From positions 1-6,703 of the forward strand of contig CABMIA010000128.1 of the NCBI GenBank assembly GCA_902386085.1: a DNA stretch of 6,703 bases, read 5' to 3'. The DNA is from an uncultured archaeon. Lineage in GTDB: Archaea > Halobacteriota > Methanosarcinia > Methanosarcinales > Methanoperedenaceae. Of the stretch, positions 1 through 5,339 are shown piece by piece. Made by a program: the position numbers and the translations under genes. The notes below the pieces were generated by a model that saw nothing but the letters and a program-made list of their open reading frames with translations, ran no database searches and was not told where the DNA came from. How positions within the stretch are numbered: position 1 is the stretch's first letter; each line of letters starts with the position of its first letter.

Positions 1-686
1 CTCTGTATTTCTTTTCTTCCAACATTATTTCCAGGTTGCCATCGTTTCGCTTGAATATAAATGGTATCTAATCCGAGTTTATCCTCCTTGATTGTCCCAT
101 CAATGCCCTCATCCCCACTTTTACCAATTGCCTTTCCAGCATCTTTGATTGAACCGCCATAACCCATTTTAACAATCAGCTCCACGACAAGTCGTTCGAA
201 AAAAGCTGGAGGTAACTCAATGACTTTTTTTAGAAGTTCCTGAGCGAGGGCTGCCCTTATTTTTTGATATGCATTTCCGAGGATTTCTTCTGGAGTTTGT
301 GTACTGATATCTTCGATCCCTTGTGGCTCAAATGTTGCCTCGTGTTTGGTGGTTTGAAATTCAACAAATTCTTGGAATTGGCGCAGGAAACGAACGTTGA
401 TATTTGGTGGATTTTGGTTTAAAACATCTAAGCCGCGTTGTGTGATTACAATAGTTGCACGTTTTGGGTTGTCAAGAAGACCAGCTTTTTTAAGATAAGT
501 TTTAGCCCAACCTACTCGATTATCGAATGTTGGCTGTTGACCACTGGGCAAAAGCTCTTTTCGTTCATCATCCGTTAATTTGAATTGTTTAGCAAGGACT
601 TCAATAATATCTCTGAATTTATATTCTTGTTTATCAGAAACCAGTTTAAGAAGCGGCAGCATTATAGATTGATAGTCTGGTATCAT
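1..686 (-). CDS. mrr: Mrr-type restriction endonuclease, C-terminus cut by the window edge
   Basis: Reading leftwards from ATG at 686, the frame stays open for 228 codons to the window edge, so the 3' end is missing. Mrr is a type IV enzyme that cuts modified (methylated) DNA in the cytoplasm. Residues 1 to about 90 look like the Mrr N-terminal winged-helix domain that recognises DNA. A linker follows, and from about residue 155 the Mrr catalytic fold (PD-(D/E)XK superfamily) begins: PPAFFERLVVELIVKMGYGG, then GDEGIDG with Asp196, then YIQAKRW with Gln212 and Lys214. This is the D-(Q)xK active site typical of Mrr. E. coli Mrr is about 304 residues, so roughly 75 are probably outside. AGGTGA at 691-696 lies 4 bases before the ATG and supports this start. 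Arginine codons (4 CGA, 2 CGT, 2 CGC, 2 AGA, 1 AGG) differ from serA, where 14 of 22 are AGG, which suggests transfer. Family assignment is firm; target specificity cannot be read. Confidence 0.93.
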   Translation of the reverse strand, partial: MIPDYQSIMLPLLKLVSDKQEYKFRDIIEVLAKQFKLTDDERKELLPSGQQPTFDNRVGWAKTYLKKAGLLDNPKRATIVITQRGLDVLNQNPPNINVRFLRQFQEFVEFQTTKHEATFEPQGIEDISTQTPEEILGNAYQKIRAALAQELLKKVIELPPAFFERLVVELIVKMGYGGSIKDAGKAIGKSGDEGIDGTIKEDKLGLDTIYIQAKRWQPGNNVGRKEIQ

Positions 687-712
687 CTTTTCACCTTTCC
701 TAAAGATACAAC

Positions 713-829
713 TCAATCCATATATCCTTCTGTTTTTGCATTATATCTGGCATTTATGTCGTCCATACCACCATTTGCCTGGAATTCATTCAATTTCTTA
801 TCCCTATAGAATCCAATGTTCTTATATTC
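713..829 (-). other. open frame following the toxin stop codon, possible gene remnant or tiny ORF
   Basis: Directly after the TGA of the RelE-family toxin, the same reading frame continues for 38 sense codons to a TGA at 713-715. It reads EYKNIGFYRDKKLNEF, then QANGGMDDINARYNAKTEGY, then MD. The composition is protein-like (charged and aromatic residues, few low-complexity stretches), but no family is recognised. Inside it, ATG at 766 would give a 17-residue peptide; GGTGGT sits immediately before that ATG, too close for a normal ribosome site. It may be the tail of an older gene whose front was replaced by the toxin-antitoxin pair, or chance: a 39-codon open run is not rare. It fills most of the gap between the toxin and mrr. 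Confidence 0.25.
719..727 (-). promoter_or_regulatory. possible TATA element for mrr
   Basis: On the minus strand, GGATATATG follows the purine-rich ACAGAA. A start of transcription about 25 bases downstream would fall near 699, just ahead of the AGGTGA ribosome site at 691-696, giving a short leader. mrr could instead be read through from the toxin gene, which has the same orientation and ends 143 bases upstream. The element is a weak match and is inferred only from spacing. Confidence 0.25.
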
Positions 830-1096
830 TCAATAATTCCGGTAGATCGTTTTCCTGTGACCTGCTTCTATCACCAGGATCAGCAGACGCTCATTTTGTA
901 TGTAAAGAATAGCCCGGTATTCACCAACACGGTGAGTGTATAGAGGATTCTTTTGTGTCCCTTTTATCTTTTTTACATGAAGATAAGGATCATCTTTTAT
1001 GCTATTGATCGATCGAATTATGCTCTGCGCAATTTCTAGAGGTAACCTTTTGAGATCCTTTCTTGCTTTTGAAGTATATTCGACCTTATAGCTCAT
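830..1096 (-). CDS. relE: RelE/ParE-superfamily toxin of a type II toxin-antitoxin pair
   Basis: This 88-residue protein has the RelE/ParE toxin layout: the opening strand YKVEYTSKARKDLKRLP, two helices, then the strands carrying KKIKG, HRVGEYRAILYI and LVIEAGHRKTIYRNY. Likely functional residues are Lys42, Lys43 and Lys45, Arg56, Arg61 in GEYR, Arg81 in GHRK, and the C-terminal Tyr85 and Tyr88. These match the basic residues and terminal tyrosine by which RelE toxins cut mRNA in the ribosomal A site. Length is typical (85-95). Its ATG overlaps the antitoxin stop as ATGA, and there is no good ribosome site, so translation is probably coupled to the antitoxin. Ribosome-dependent mRNA cleavage is inferred from the family; ParE-like gyrase inhibition is less likely given the conserved basic and tyrosine residues. 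Confidence 0.9.
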   Translation of the reverse strand: MSYKVEYTSKARKDLKRLPLEIAQSIIRSINSIKDDPYLHVKKIKGTQKNPLYTHRVGEYRAILYIQNERLLILVIEAGHRKTIYRNY

Positions 1097-1329
1097 TTCA
1101 GGTCAAATTCTTTCATAATCTCTTCTTCGGAATGCAGCCGTCCGTGTTTTATGTCTTCAAGATCTTCTTCTATACCCTTTATCGCCTCATCGCTGAGTGG
1201 TTCTTCATCTATTGCCAGATTTGTCAATCTTTCTATGACTGAACTATACGATTCGCGAGAATGACGTTTTAGAGAAGTAAGTTTATCCTTTACTTTTGGG
1301 TCTAAACATACAGTTGTGGTAGATGTCAT
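1093..1329 (-). CDS. ribbon-helix-helix antitoxin paired with the RelE-family toxin
   Basis: This 78-residue acidic protein has two parts. Residues 1-40 (TSTTTVCLDPKVKDKL, then LKRHSRESYSSVIERL) form a ribbon-helix-helix DNA-binding unit: a beta strand that enters the DNA groove as a dimer, followed by two helices. The pattern LKRHxRESYxxVIERL is common in small archaeal antitoxins. Residues 41-78 are strongly acidic (EEPLSDEAIKGIEEDLEDI) and should wrap and neutralise the basic toxin. The gene precedes the toxin and overlaps it by 4 bases, the usual two-gene order. Such antitoxins normally repress their own promoter; the 14-bp palindrome at 1339-1352, ten bases before the start codon, is the obvious operator. 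No Shine-Dalgarno sequence lies before the ATG at 1329. Confidence 0.88.
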   Translation of the reverse strand: MTSTTTVCLDPKVKDKLTSLKRHSRESYSSVIERLTNLAIDEEPLSDEAIKGIEEDLEDIKHGRLHSEEEIMKEFDLK

Positions 1330-1338
1330 ATATGATGC

Positions 1339-1352
1339 TATAGGTACCTATA
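1339..1352. promoter_or_regulatory. 14-bp perfect palindrome, probable antitoxin operator
   Basis: TATAGGTACCTATA reads the same on both strands. It begins 10 bases upstream of the antitoxin start codon and abuts the TATA element, so a protein bound here would block transcription initiation. Ribbon-helix-helix dimers bind short palindromes of this kind. Autoregulation is inferred from position and family. Confidence 0.6.
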
Positions 1353-1360
1353 TTTAATAA
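1349..1360 (-). promoter_or_regulatory. TATA element of the toxin-antitoxin operon
   Basis: Read on the minus strand, this is TTATTAAATATA, an A/T-rich TATA-type box. Its centre is about 25 bases from the antitoxin ATG at 1329. Archaeal transcription starts about 25 bases downstream of TATA, so the mRNA should begin at or within a few bases of the ATG and be leaderless, consistent with the missing ribosome site. Confidence 0.5.
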
Positions 1361-1410
1361 ACTCTTTGGTAGATTTTCATGGTCGCCTGTATCCGCGTAT
1401 AACGGAGGAG

Positions 1411-1431
1411 GTTCTTTGAATCTTAAAGAAC
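1411..1431. repeat. 7-bp inverted repeat (hairpin) downstream of tRNA-Ser
   Basis: GTTCTTT and AAAGAAC are separated by 7 bases. The hairpin lies 67 bases beyond the 3' end of the tRNA on its strand. No T-tract follows on either strand, so it is a poor terminator. The rest of 1361-1497 shows no convincing gene. Confidence 0.4.
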
Positions 1432-1497
1432 TTATCAAACTCTTGGGTATAGTCCTTTCCTATGACAGATTCCCTGTGAGCTAAAGAAAAATCAGAA

Positions 1498-1582
1498 CGC
1501 CGAGGAGGAGATTTGAACTCCTGCTGTGCGTAGCACAACTGGTTTTCAAGACCAGCGCCGTAGGCCGCTTGGCTACCTCGGC
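1498..1582 (-). tRNA. tRNA-Ser, anticodon UGA
   Basis: The minus strand folds as a complete 85-base class II tRNA. The acceptor stem GCCGAGG pairs with CCTCGGC and discriminator base G follows. The D-stem is GCC/GGC. The anticodon stem CTGGT/ACCAG encloses loop CTTGAAA with anticodon TGA. A long variable arm (TGTGC-TAC-GCACA) marks a serine tRNA, and the T-stem AGGAG/CTCCT encloses TTCAAAT. The long arm and discriminator G are serine identity features; it reads UCA and probably other UCN codons. No CCA is encoded (TTC follows the discriminator), so CCA must be added by nucleotidyltransferase, as for many archaeal tRNAs. No intron is visible. It is transcribed away from serA. Confidence 0.97.
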
Positions 1583-1640
1583 AAAGCGTTTTGAAAGAAC
1601 TATAGAGAGTCGCCTTCCAAAGGCTAAAGTGTTTTTTGAC

Positions 1641-1650
1641 TATATAAAAG
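1641..1650. promoter_or_regulatory. TATA element between tRNA-Ser and serA
   Basis: The plus strand reads TATATAAAAG and the minus strand CTTTTATATA; both resemble the archaeal TATA box. Used leftwards, it would start tRNA transcription near 1620, about 38 bases before the mature tRNA. Used rightwards, it would start serA transcription near 1670, about 64 bases before the GTG. No other good TATA was found in the 151-base gap, so one element may serve one or both genes. Direction is not resolved. Confidence 0.45.
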
Positions 1651-1654
1651 ATAT

Positions 1655-1674
1655 TGACGACAACTGACGACAAC
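1655..1674. repeat. perfect tandem 10-bp repeat upstream of serA
   Basis: TGACGACAAC occurs twice head to tail with no spacer (1655-1664 and 1665-1674). It starts 5 bases downstream of the TATA element and covers the expected serA transcription start. The period is close to one DNA turn, so two protein subunits could sit on the same face. This suggests a regulator site, but a simple duplication is possible. Confidence 0.6.
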
Positions 1675-1723
1675 CTTAAACGAAAAGCTGAAATGCTTGT
1701 AATCCTATTAAACGACTTCATCT

Positions 1724-1729
1724 GGTGAT
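1724..1729 (+). promoter_or_regulatory. Shine-Dalgarno sequence that fixes the serA start
   Basis: GGTGAT matches the complement of the archaeal 16S rRNA 3' end (GATCACCTCC). It lies 4 bases before GTG at 1734. The alternative start GTG at 1725 falls inside this site, so it is very unlikely to be the initiation codon. Confidence 0.7.
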
Positions 1730-1733
1730 AATA

Positions 1734-3305
1734 GTGAAAGTACTTGTAAGCGACCCCGTAGCCGAACAGGGTATTGAGATATTGAAGAGAGAATTTGATG
1801 TTGATATATCGACGGGTCTTGATCCCCAGGACCTGATAAAGAAGATAGGGAATTACGAAGCTCTCATTGTCCGCTCCGAGACCCAGGTCACAAAAGATGT
1901 CATAAATGCGGGCAAAAAGCTCAGGATTATCGGCCGCGCGGGCGTAGGCGTGGATAATATCGATGTGAATGCGGCCACTGAGCGCGGGATTATAGTGGTC
2001 AATGCGCCCGAGGGCAATACGATATCCGCAGCCGAACACACGATAGCAATGATGATGGCGATCTCAAGGAACATACCCCAGGCCAATGCGTCGCTTAAAA
2101 ATAAGAAATGGGAGAGGAAGAAGTTCATGGGGGTCGAGGTAAGGGACAAGACGCTGGGCGTCGTGGGACTCGGGAGGATCGGTTCTGAAGTGGCAAAGAG
2201 GGCGCTCGGAATGGAGATGAAAATCCTTGCGTACGACCCATTCATATCGCCTGAAAGGGCAAAGGATCTCGGTGTGGAACTTACGACAGTTGAAGATATA
2301 GTCAAACGAGCGGATTACATTACAGTGCATACTCCGCTCACGAAAGAGACTAAAGACCTTATCGGCAGCAAGGAATTCGCTGTGATGAAAAAAGGCGCGC
2401 GCGTCATTAACTGTGCAAGGGGAGGCATCATTAATGAAGAGGCTCTTGCAAAAGCAGTCAAAGACGGCATAGTCAGCGCTGCCGGAATCGATGTTTTTAT
2501 TAAAGAACCGCCTTTTGAAAGCCTGCTTCTCACACTGGACAATATCGTGGTCACCCCGCATCTTGGGGCATCGACAGAGGAGGCGCAGATCAACGTGGCT
2601 GTTTCTGTAGCCGAGCAGATAGTCAATGCACTGAAGGGTCTCCCTGTAAAGAATGCTATCAACATGCCATATGTGAAAGCCGAGGTCATGCAGATCCTTG
2701 AGCCGTATTTCCCGCTTGCAGAAAAAATGGGAAAACTCTGTATGCAGCTTATAGGAAGCAATTTCGAGAAAGTTGAAATATCCTACTGCGGGGAAATCTC
2801 GGAGCAGAACGTGGCGCCGGTGACGCTTGCAGTATTGAAAGGGCTGCTTGAACCCGTACTTGGCGCAGGCGTGAATTATGTGAATGCCCCCAGCATTGCA
2901 AAAGACCGTAAGATCAAGGTAATCGAAAGCAAATCGAAAACCGCGGCAGGTTACCCGAGCCAGATATCAATAAAATTAACCAGGAAAGGCGAGGAGAAAG
3001 TGGTCAGCGGCACAGTCATCGGGAAAGAGCCGCGGATAGTGCAGATAGATGAATACAGGATAGACGTCGTTCCCTCAGGCTACATGATCGTGACAAGGAT
3101 CGAGGATCATCCAAATATCATTGGCCCCTGCTGCATGATCCTGGGAAGGAATAACATCAATATCGCAGGAATGCAGGTCGGCAGGATAACTGCTGGCGGC
3201 GAGGCTATTATGGTGCTTAACATTGATAGCGATGTGGATGGCGGGATACTGGATGAGATCAGGTCGGTAGAGGGGATAATAGATGCGAAACTTGTAGTAT
3301 TGTAG
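1734..3305 (+). CDS. serA: D-3-phosphoglycerate dehydrogenase
   Basis: This 523-residue cytoplasmic enzyme oxidises 3-phosphoglycerate to 3-phosphohydroxypyruvate with NAD+, the first step of phosphorylated serine synthesis. GTG at 1734 is chosen because GGTGAT precedes it at 4 bases and the product then opens MKVLVSDPVAEQG, as in archaeal homologues; a GTG three codons earlier lies inside the ribosome site. The substrate domain covers about 1-97 and 280-312, the Rossmann NAD domain about 98-279 with GLGRIG at 145-150. The catalytic set is Arg229 (CARGG), Glu258 (IKEPP) and His276 (TPHLGAS). An intervening allosteric (ASB) domain spans about 315-440 and a C-terminal ACT domain about 449-523 (NIIGPCCMILGRNNINIAGM), where serine usually binds for feedback inhibition. 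Length matches the long form (about 525). AGG is the preferred arginine codon (14 of 22). Broad-specificity dehydrogenases share the catalytic core, but the ASB plus ACT domains make SerA the firm call. Confidence 0.97.
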   Translation: MKVLVSDPVAEQGIEILKREFDVDISTGLDPQDLIKKIGNYEALIVRSETQVTKDVINAGKKLRIIGRAGVGVDNIDVNAATERGIIVVNAPEGNTISAAEHTIAMMMAISRNIPQANASLKNKKWERKKFMGVEVRDKTLGVVGLGRIGSEVAKRALGMEMKILAYDPFISPERAKDLGVELTTVEDIVKRADYITVHTPLTKETKDLIGSKEFAVMKKGARVINCARGGIINEEALAKAVKDGIVSAAGIDVFIKEPPFESLLLTLDNIVVTPHLGASTEEAQINVAVSVAEQIVNALKGLPVKNAINMPYVKAEVMQILEPYFPLAEKMGKLCMQLIGSNFEKVEISYCGEISEQNVAPVTLAVLKGLLEPVLGAGVNYVNAPSIAKDRKIKVIESKSKTAAGYPSQISIKLTRKGEEKVVSGTVIGKEPRIVQIDEYRIDVVPSGYMIVTRIEDHPNIIGPCCMILGRNNINIAGMQVGRITAGGEAIMVLNIDSDVDGGILDEIRSVEGIIDAKLVVL

Positions 3306-3354
3306 GTGGGAAATAACAATATTGATATATCATAGCCCTGGAGTATAGCCTGTT

Positions 3355-3540
3355 ATGGAAAAAATGAATCTTGAGATATTTGCATCAGTTGCATCCGTAA
3401 TTATATTGATTGCTTTAATTACCGTATCAAAGCTTATTTTGCCGGCTTCACCGGGTTATGGTTATACCATTGCACTTCTTGTTTTTGTCACGATAATGGG
3501 TTTATTAGGGCTGAAACTTGCCGAAATTCCGGATAAATGA
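3355..3540 (+). CDS. small two-helix membrane protein, unknown function
   Basis: This 61-residue hypothetical protein has two predicted membrane helices, about residues 8-29 (EIFASVASVIILIALITVSK) and 37-55 (YTIALLVFVTIMGLLGLKLA). They are joined by a short loop, LPASPGYG, and the tail AEIPDK is hydrophilic. GGAG at 3340-3343 lies 11 bases before the ATG, slightly far; a second ATG at 3364 (Met4) is possible. The gene starts 49 bases after serA on the same strand, with no evident terminator between, so it may share that transcript. No family is recognised and nothing links it to serine metabolism beyond position. Codon-like composition and a clean two-helix hydrophobicity pattern support a real gene, but it could be a chance A/T-rich frame. 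Confidence 0.55.
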   Translation: MEKMNLEIFASVASVIILIALITVSKLILPASPGYGYTIALLVFVTIMGLLGLKLAEIPDK

Positions 3541-3591
3541 TTGATAAGATGGAATGTCGTATTTTTCAGTGACCTTGTCCTTTCATCTCTA

Positions 3592-3597
3592 TTTTTT
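3592..3597 (+). terminator. possible T-tract terminator after the small membrane gene
   Basis: A run of six T lies 52 bases beyond the stop codon, with another run of five at 3562-3566. Archaeal RNA polymerase can terminate at U-tracts without a hairpin. This is suggestive only. Confidence 0.25.
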
Positions 3598-3670
3598 GCG
3601 TTTATAAGTTGATTCTATCCCGTATTGGTACAAGTAAGATTTTTGTCAGTTATTTTTGTCGGTTGTTATA

Positions 3671-3683
3671 GAAAATTATTTAA
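3671..3683 (+). promoter_or_regulatory. probable BRE/TATA promoter of glnA
   Basis: GAAAA followed by TTATTTAA resembles a purine-rich TFB-recognition element next to a TATA box. Transcription would start near 3705, leaving a leader of about 130 bases before the glnA ATG. TTTATAAG at 3601-3608 is an alternative with a poorer BRE. No NrpR-type GGAA-N6-TTCC or GGTA-N6-TACC operator was found in 3541-3834, and no convincing gene. Confidence 0.45.
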
Positions 3684-3726
3684 GTCGCCAAACGGTAACC
3701 TATGGTCGGTCTCTCATATCCTCTAT

Positions 3727-3742
3727 TTGAGTTGTCTCTCAA
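3727..3742. repeat. minor dyad TTGAG-N6-CTCAA upstream of glnA
   Basis: This five-base inverted repeat has a 6-base spacer. It has the same TTGA...TCAA edges and spacer length as the larger dyad at 3766-3787. The two centres are 42 bases apart, about four turns of B-DNA. It is weak alone and is noted because of the phasing. Confidence 0.35.
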
Positions 3743-3765
3743 GTTGGGAAAACATTGTAAACGAG

Positions 3766-3787
3766 TTGATTCATTTAGTTGAATCAA
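3766..3787. promoter_or_regulatory. perfect 8-bp dyad in the glnA leader, operator or RNA hairpin
   Basis: TTGATTCA-N6-TGAATCAA is a perfect inverted repeat with spacer TTTAGT. After one mismatched position, two further pairs (GA and TC) extend it to 3763-3790. It ends 47 bases before the glnA ATG and falls inside the predicted 5' leader. It could bind a dimeric regulator in DNA or fold as a hairpin in the mRNA. No T-tract follows, so it is not an attenuator of the usual kind. Confidence 0.5.
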
Positions 3788-3834
3788 GTCAAATAAGGCT
3801 ATGCTGAGACCATAATTTCATAGGAGAAAGGATA

Positions 3835-5295
3835 ATGGCAACATCAACACCTGAAAAACTTCTGGAATTCATAAAAGAAAGAAATGTGAAATGGGTAGAC
3901 CTGCAGTTCATGGATATCCCGGGTTATATCCAGCATATCACAATCCCATCATATACCCTGAGAGTGGAGGATTTCACGGACGGCATTGGAAAGCTCGACG
4001 GGTCTTCGATCAAAGGATTTAAGTCGATCTTCGAGTCTGACATGAGGATGTTCCCGGATCCCAGTACCTGCGCCATCCTGCCGTGGACAGATAATACGCC
4101 GCACAGGACGCTGCGCCTGATATGCGATCTTTATGATGCCTTCGGAGGACCGCGCTTTACACGTGACCCCAGGCACATAGCACAACGGGCGGAAGAGGCT
4201 GTGAAAAAAGCCGGGTTCGATGTATCATATTGGGGACCTGAACTTGAGTTCTTTGTGTTTGACTCTGTCAGGCTGCTGCCCAGCTATTCAACAGCACGCG
4301 ATGCCTGGTCTGGCACAGGATACCAGATAGAATCAAAAGAAGCGCCATGGTCGCAAACAAGCGGCATTAACCATCCTATTCGTTTCAAGGAAGGCTACTA
4401 CCCCGCACCGCCCCAGGATACACTCCAGGAGTACAGGAGCGAAGTGACAGGACAGCTCTATGACTACTTCGGCATCGTGTGCGACGCGCACCACCATGAA
4501 GTAGCCACAGCCGGACAATGCGAGATCGACATGAAATACGATACGCTCACGAAGATGGCCGACAATGTGCTGTCATACAAGAACGTGGTCAAGAACGTGG
4601 CGTATAATATGAAAATGGTAGCCACATTCATGCCCAAGCCGATATTCGGCGATAACGCTTCAGGGATGCATATACACCAGTCGCTCTGGAAAAATAAAAA
4701 CGGTTCTTTACGCAATACTTTCTATGACCCTGACGATGAGTACGCTGAAATATCACAGACCTGCCGCTATTATATCGGCGGGCTTATGGAACATTCAAGG
4801 GCTCTCTGTGCCATCACTTCGCCAACCACAAACTCGTACAAGAGGCTTGTGCCCGGCTATGAAGCGCCTGTCTATATCGCATGGAGCAAACGCAACAGGT
4901 CGGCAAGTGTAAGAGTACCGGTCTATGAGAAAGGCAAGGAAGCCCCAAAGAGAATCGAGTTCAGGCCGCCTGATACCAGTTGCAACACGTACTTTGCCTT
5001 CGCCGCGCTCACCTCCGAAGGACTTGACGGCATTAAGAGAAAGACCGATCCCGGAGACCCGTGCGATGAGAACATCTATCACCTCACGCCAGAAAGGAGG
5101 CGCGATATGGGGATCAAGGAATGCCCGGGGTCTCTCAAGGAGGCGCTTGCAGAACTGGAATCTGACAGGAAGTTCCTTGAGCCGGTATTCCCAGGGGATG
5201 CAATCGATATGTGGATAGAACTGAAATCAGAGGAATACAAGCAAAACTCGATAAGGCCTACTCCATACGAGTTCTACCAGTATTTCGATATTTAA
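3835..5295 (+). CDS. glnA: glutamine synthetase, type I
   Basis: This 486-residue cytoplasmic enzyme joins ammonia to glutamate using ATP; type I enzymes assemble as dodecamers. The beta-grasp domain covers about 15-100 with DGSSIKGF at 55-62, and the catalytic barrel follows. Metal and substrate residues are all present: Glu136 and Glu138 (GPELEFF), Glu222 and Glu230 (HHHEVATAGQCE), His279 (NASGMHIH), the Asn-Arg-Glu loop NSYKRLVPGYEAP with Arg337 and Glu343, and Glu375 with Arg373 and Arg377 (RIEFRPPD). Residues 144-185 match the extra segment seen in the GSI-beta/E. coli subgroup, which short archaeal GSI-alpha enzymes lack. Tyr415 (NIYHLT) aligns with the tyrosine adenylylated in E. coli. 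GGAG at 3823-3826 lies 8 bases before the ATG. The gene appears to be transcribed alone, with its own promoter and terminator. An alternative role as a gamma-glutamyl-polyamine ligase is unlikely given the complete glutamine synthetase residue set. Confidence 0.95.
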   Translation: MATSTPEKLLEFIKERNVKWVDLQFMDIPGYIQHITIPSYTLRVEDFTDGIGKLDGSSIKGFKSIFESDMRMFPDPSTCAILPWTDNTPHRTLRLICDLYDAFGGPRFTRDPRHIAQRAEEAVKKAGFDVSYWGPELEFFVFDSVRLLPSYSTARDAWSGTGYQIESKEAPWSQTSGINHPIRFKEGYYPAPPQDTLQEYRSEVTGQLYDYFGIVCDAHHHEVATAGQCEIDMKYDTLTKMADNVLSYKNVVKNVAYNMKMVATFMPKPIFGDNASGMHIHQSLWKNKNGSLRNTFYDPDDEYAEISQTCRYYIGGLMEHSRALCAITSPTTNSYKRLVPGYEAPVYIAWSKRNRSASVRVPVYEKGKEAPKRIEFRPPDTSCNTYFAFAALTSEGLDGIKRKTDPGDPCDENIYHLTPERRRDMGIKECPGSLKEALAELESDRKFLEPVFPGDAIDMWIELKSEEYKQNSIRPTPYEFYQYFDI

Positions 5296-5304
5296 TTACT
5301 GATC

Positions 5305-5339
5305 CCAGCATGCATTTAAGCATGCTGGAATTGTTTTTT
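5305..5339 (+). terminator. hairpin plus T-tract terminator of glnA
   Basis: A perfect 9-bp stem, CCAGCATGC with GCATGCTGG, has a 6-base loop (ATTTAA) and starts 9 bases after the glnA stop codon. TTGTTTTTT follows, ending in six T at 5334-5339. It looks like a bacterial intrinsic terminator; archaeal polymerase would stop at the U-tract. Confidence 0.8.

Noticed and set aside
1401..1422. Sequence resembling the tRNA-Ser 3' end (GGAGGAG...TTTGAA), considered as an attachment-site duplicate
   Set aside because: The match is short and broken by gaps, much less than a real attachment-site copy.
1377..2039. 220-codon minus-strand open frame overlapping tRNA-Ser and the serA N-terminus
   Set aside because: It runs through the complete tRNA gene and antisense to serA, and its translation resembles no family.
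3625..3807. 60-codon plus-strand open frame upstream of glnA
   Set aside because: No ribosome site and an unlikely composition; it overlaps the probable glnA promoter and dyads, so it is treated as leader sequence.
3541..3834. NrpR operator for glnA (GGAA-N6-TTCC or GGTA-N6-TACC)
   Set aside because: No exact copy was found; GGTAACC at 3695-3700 lacks the second half-site at the right spacing.
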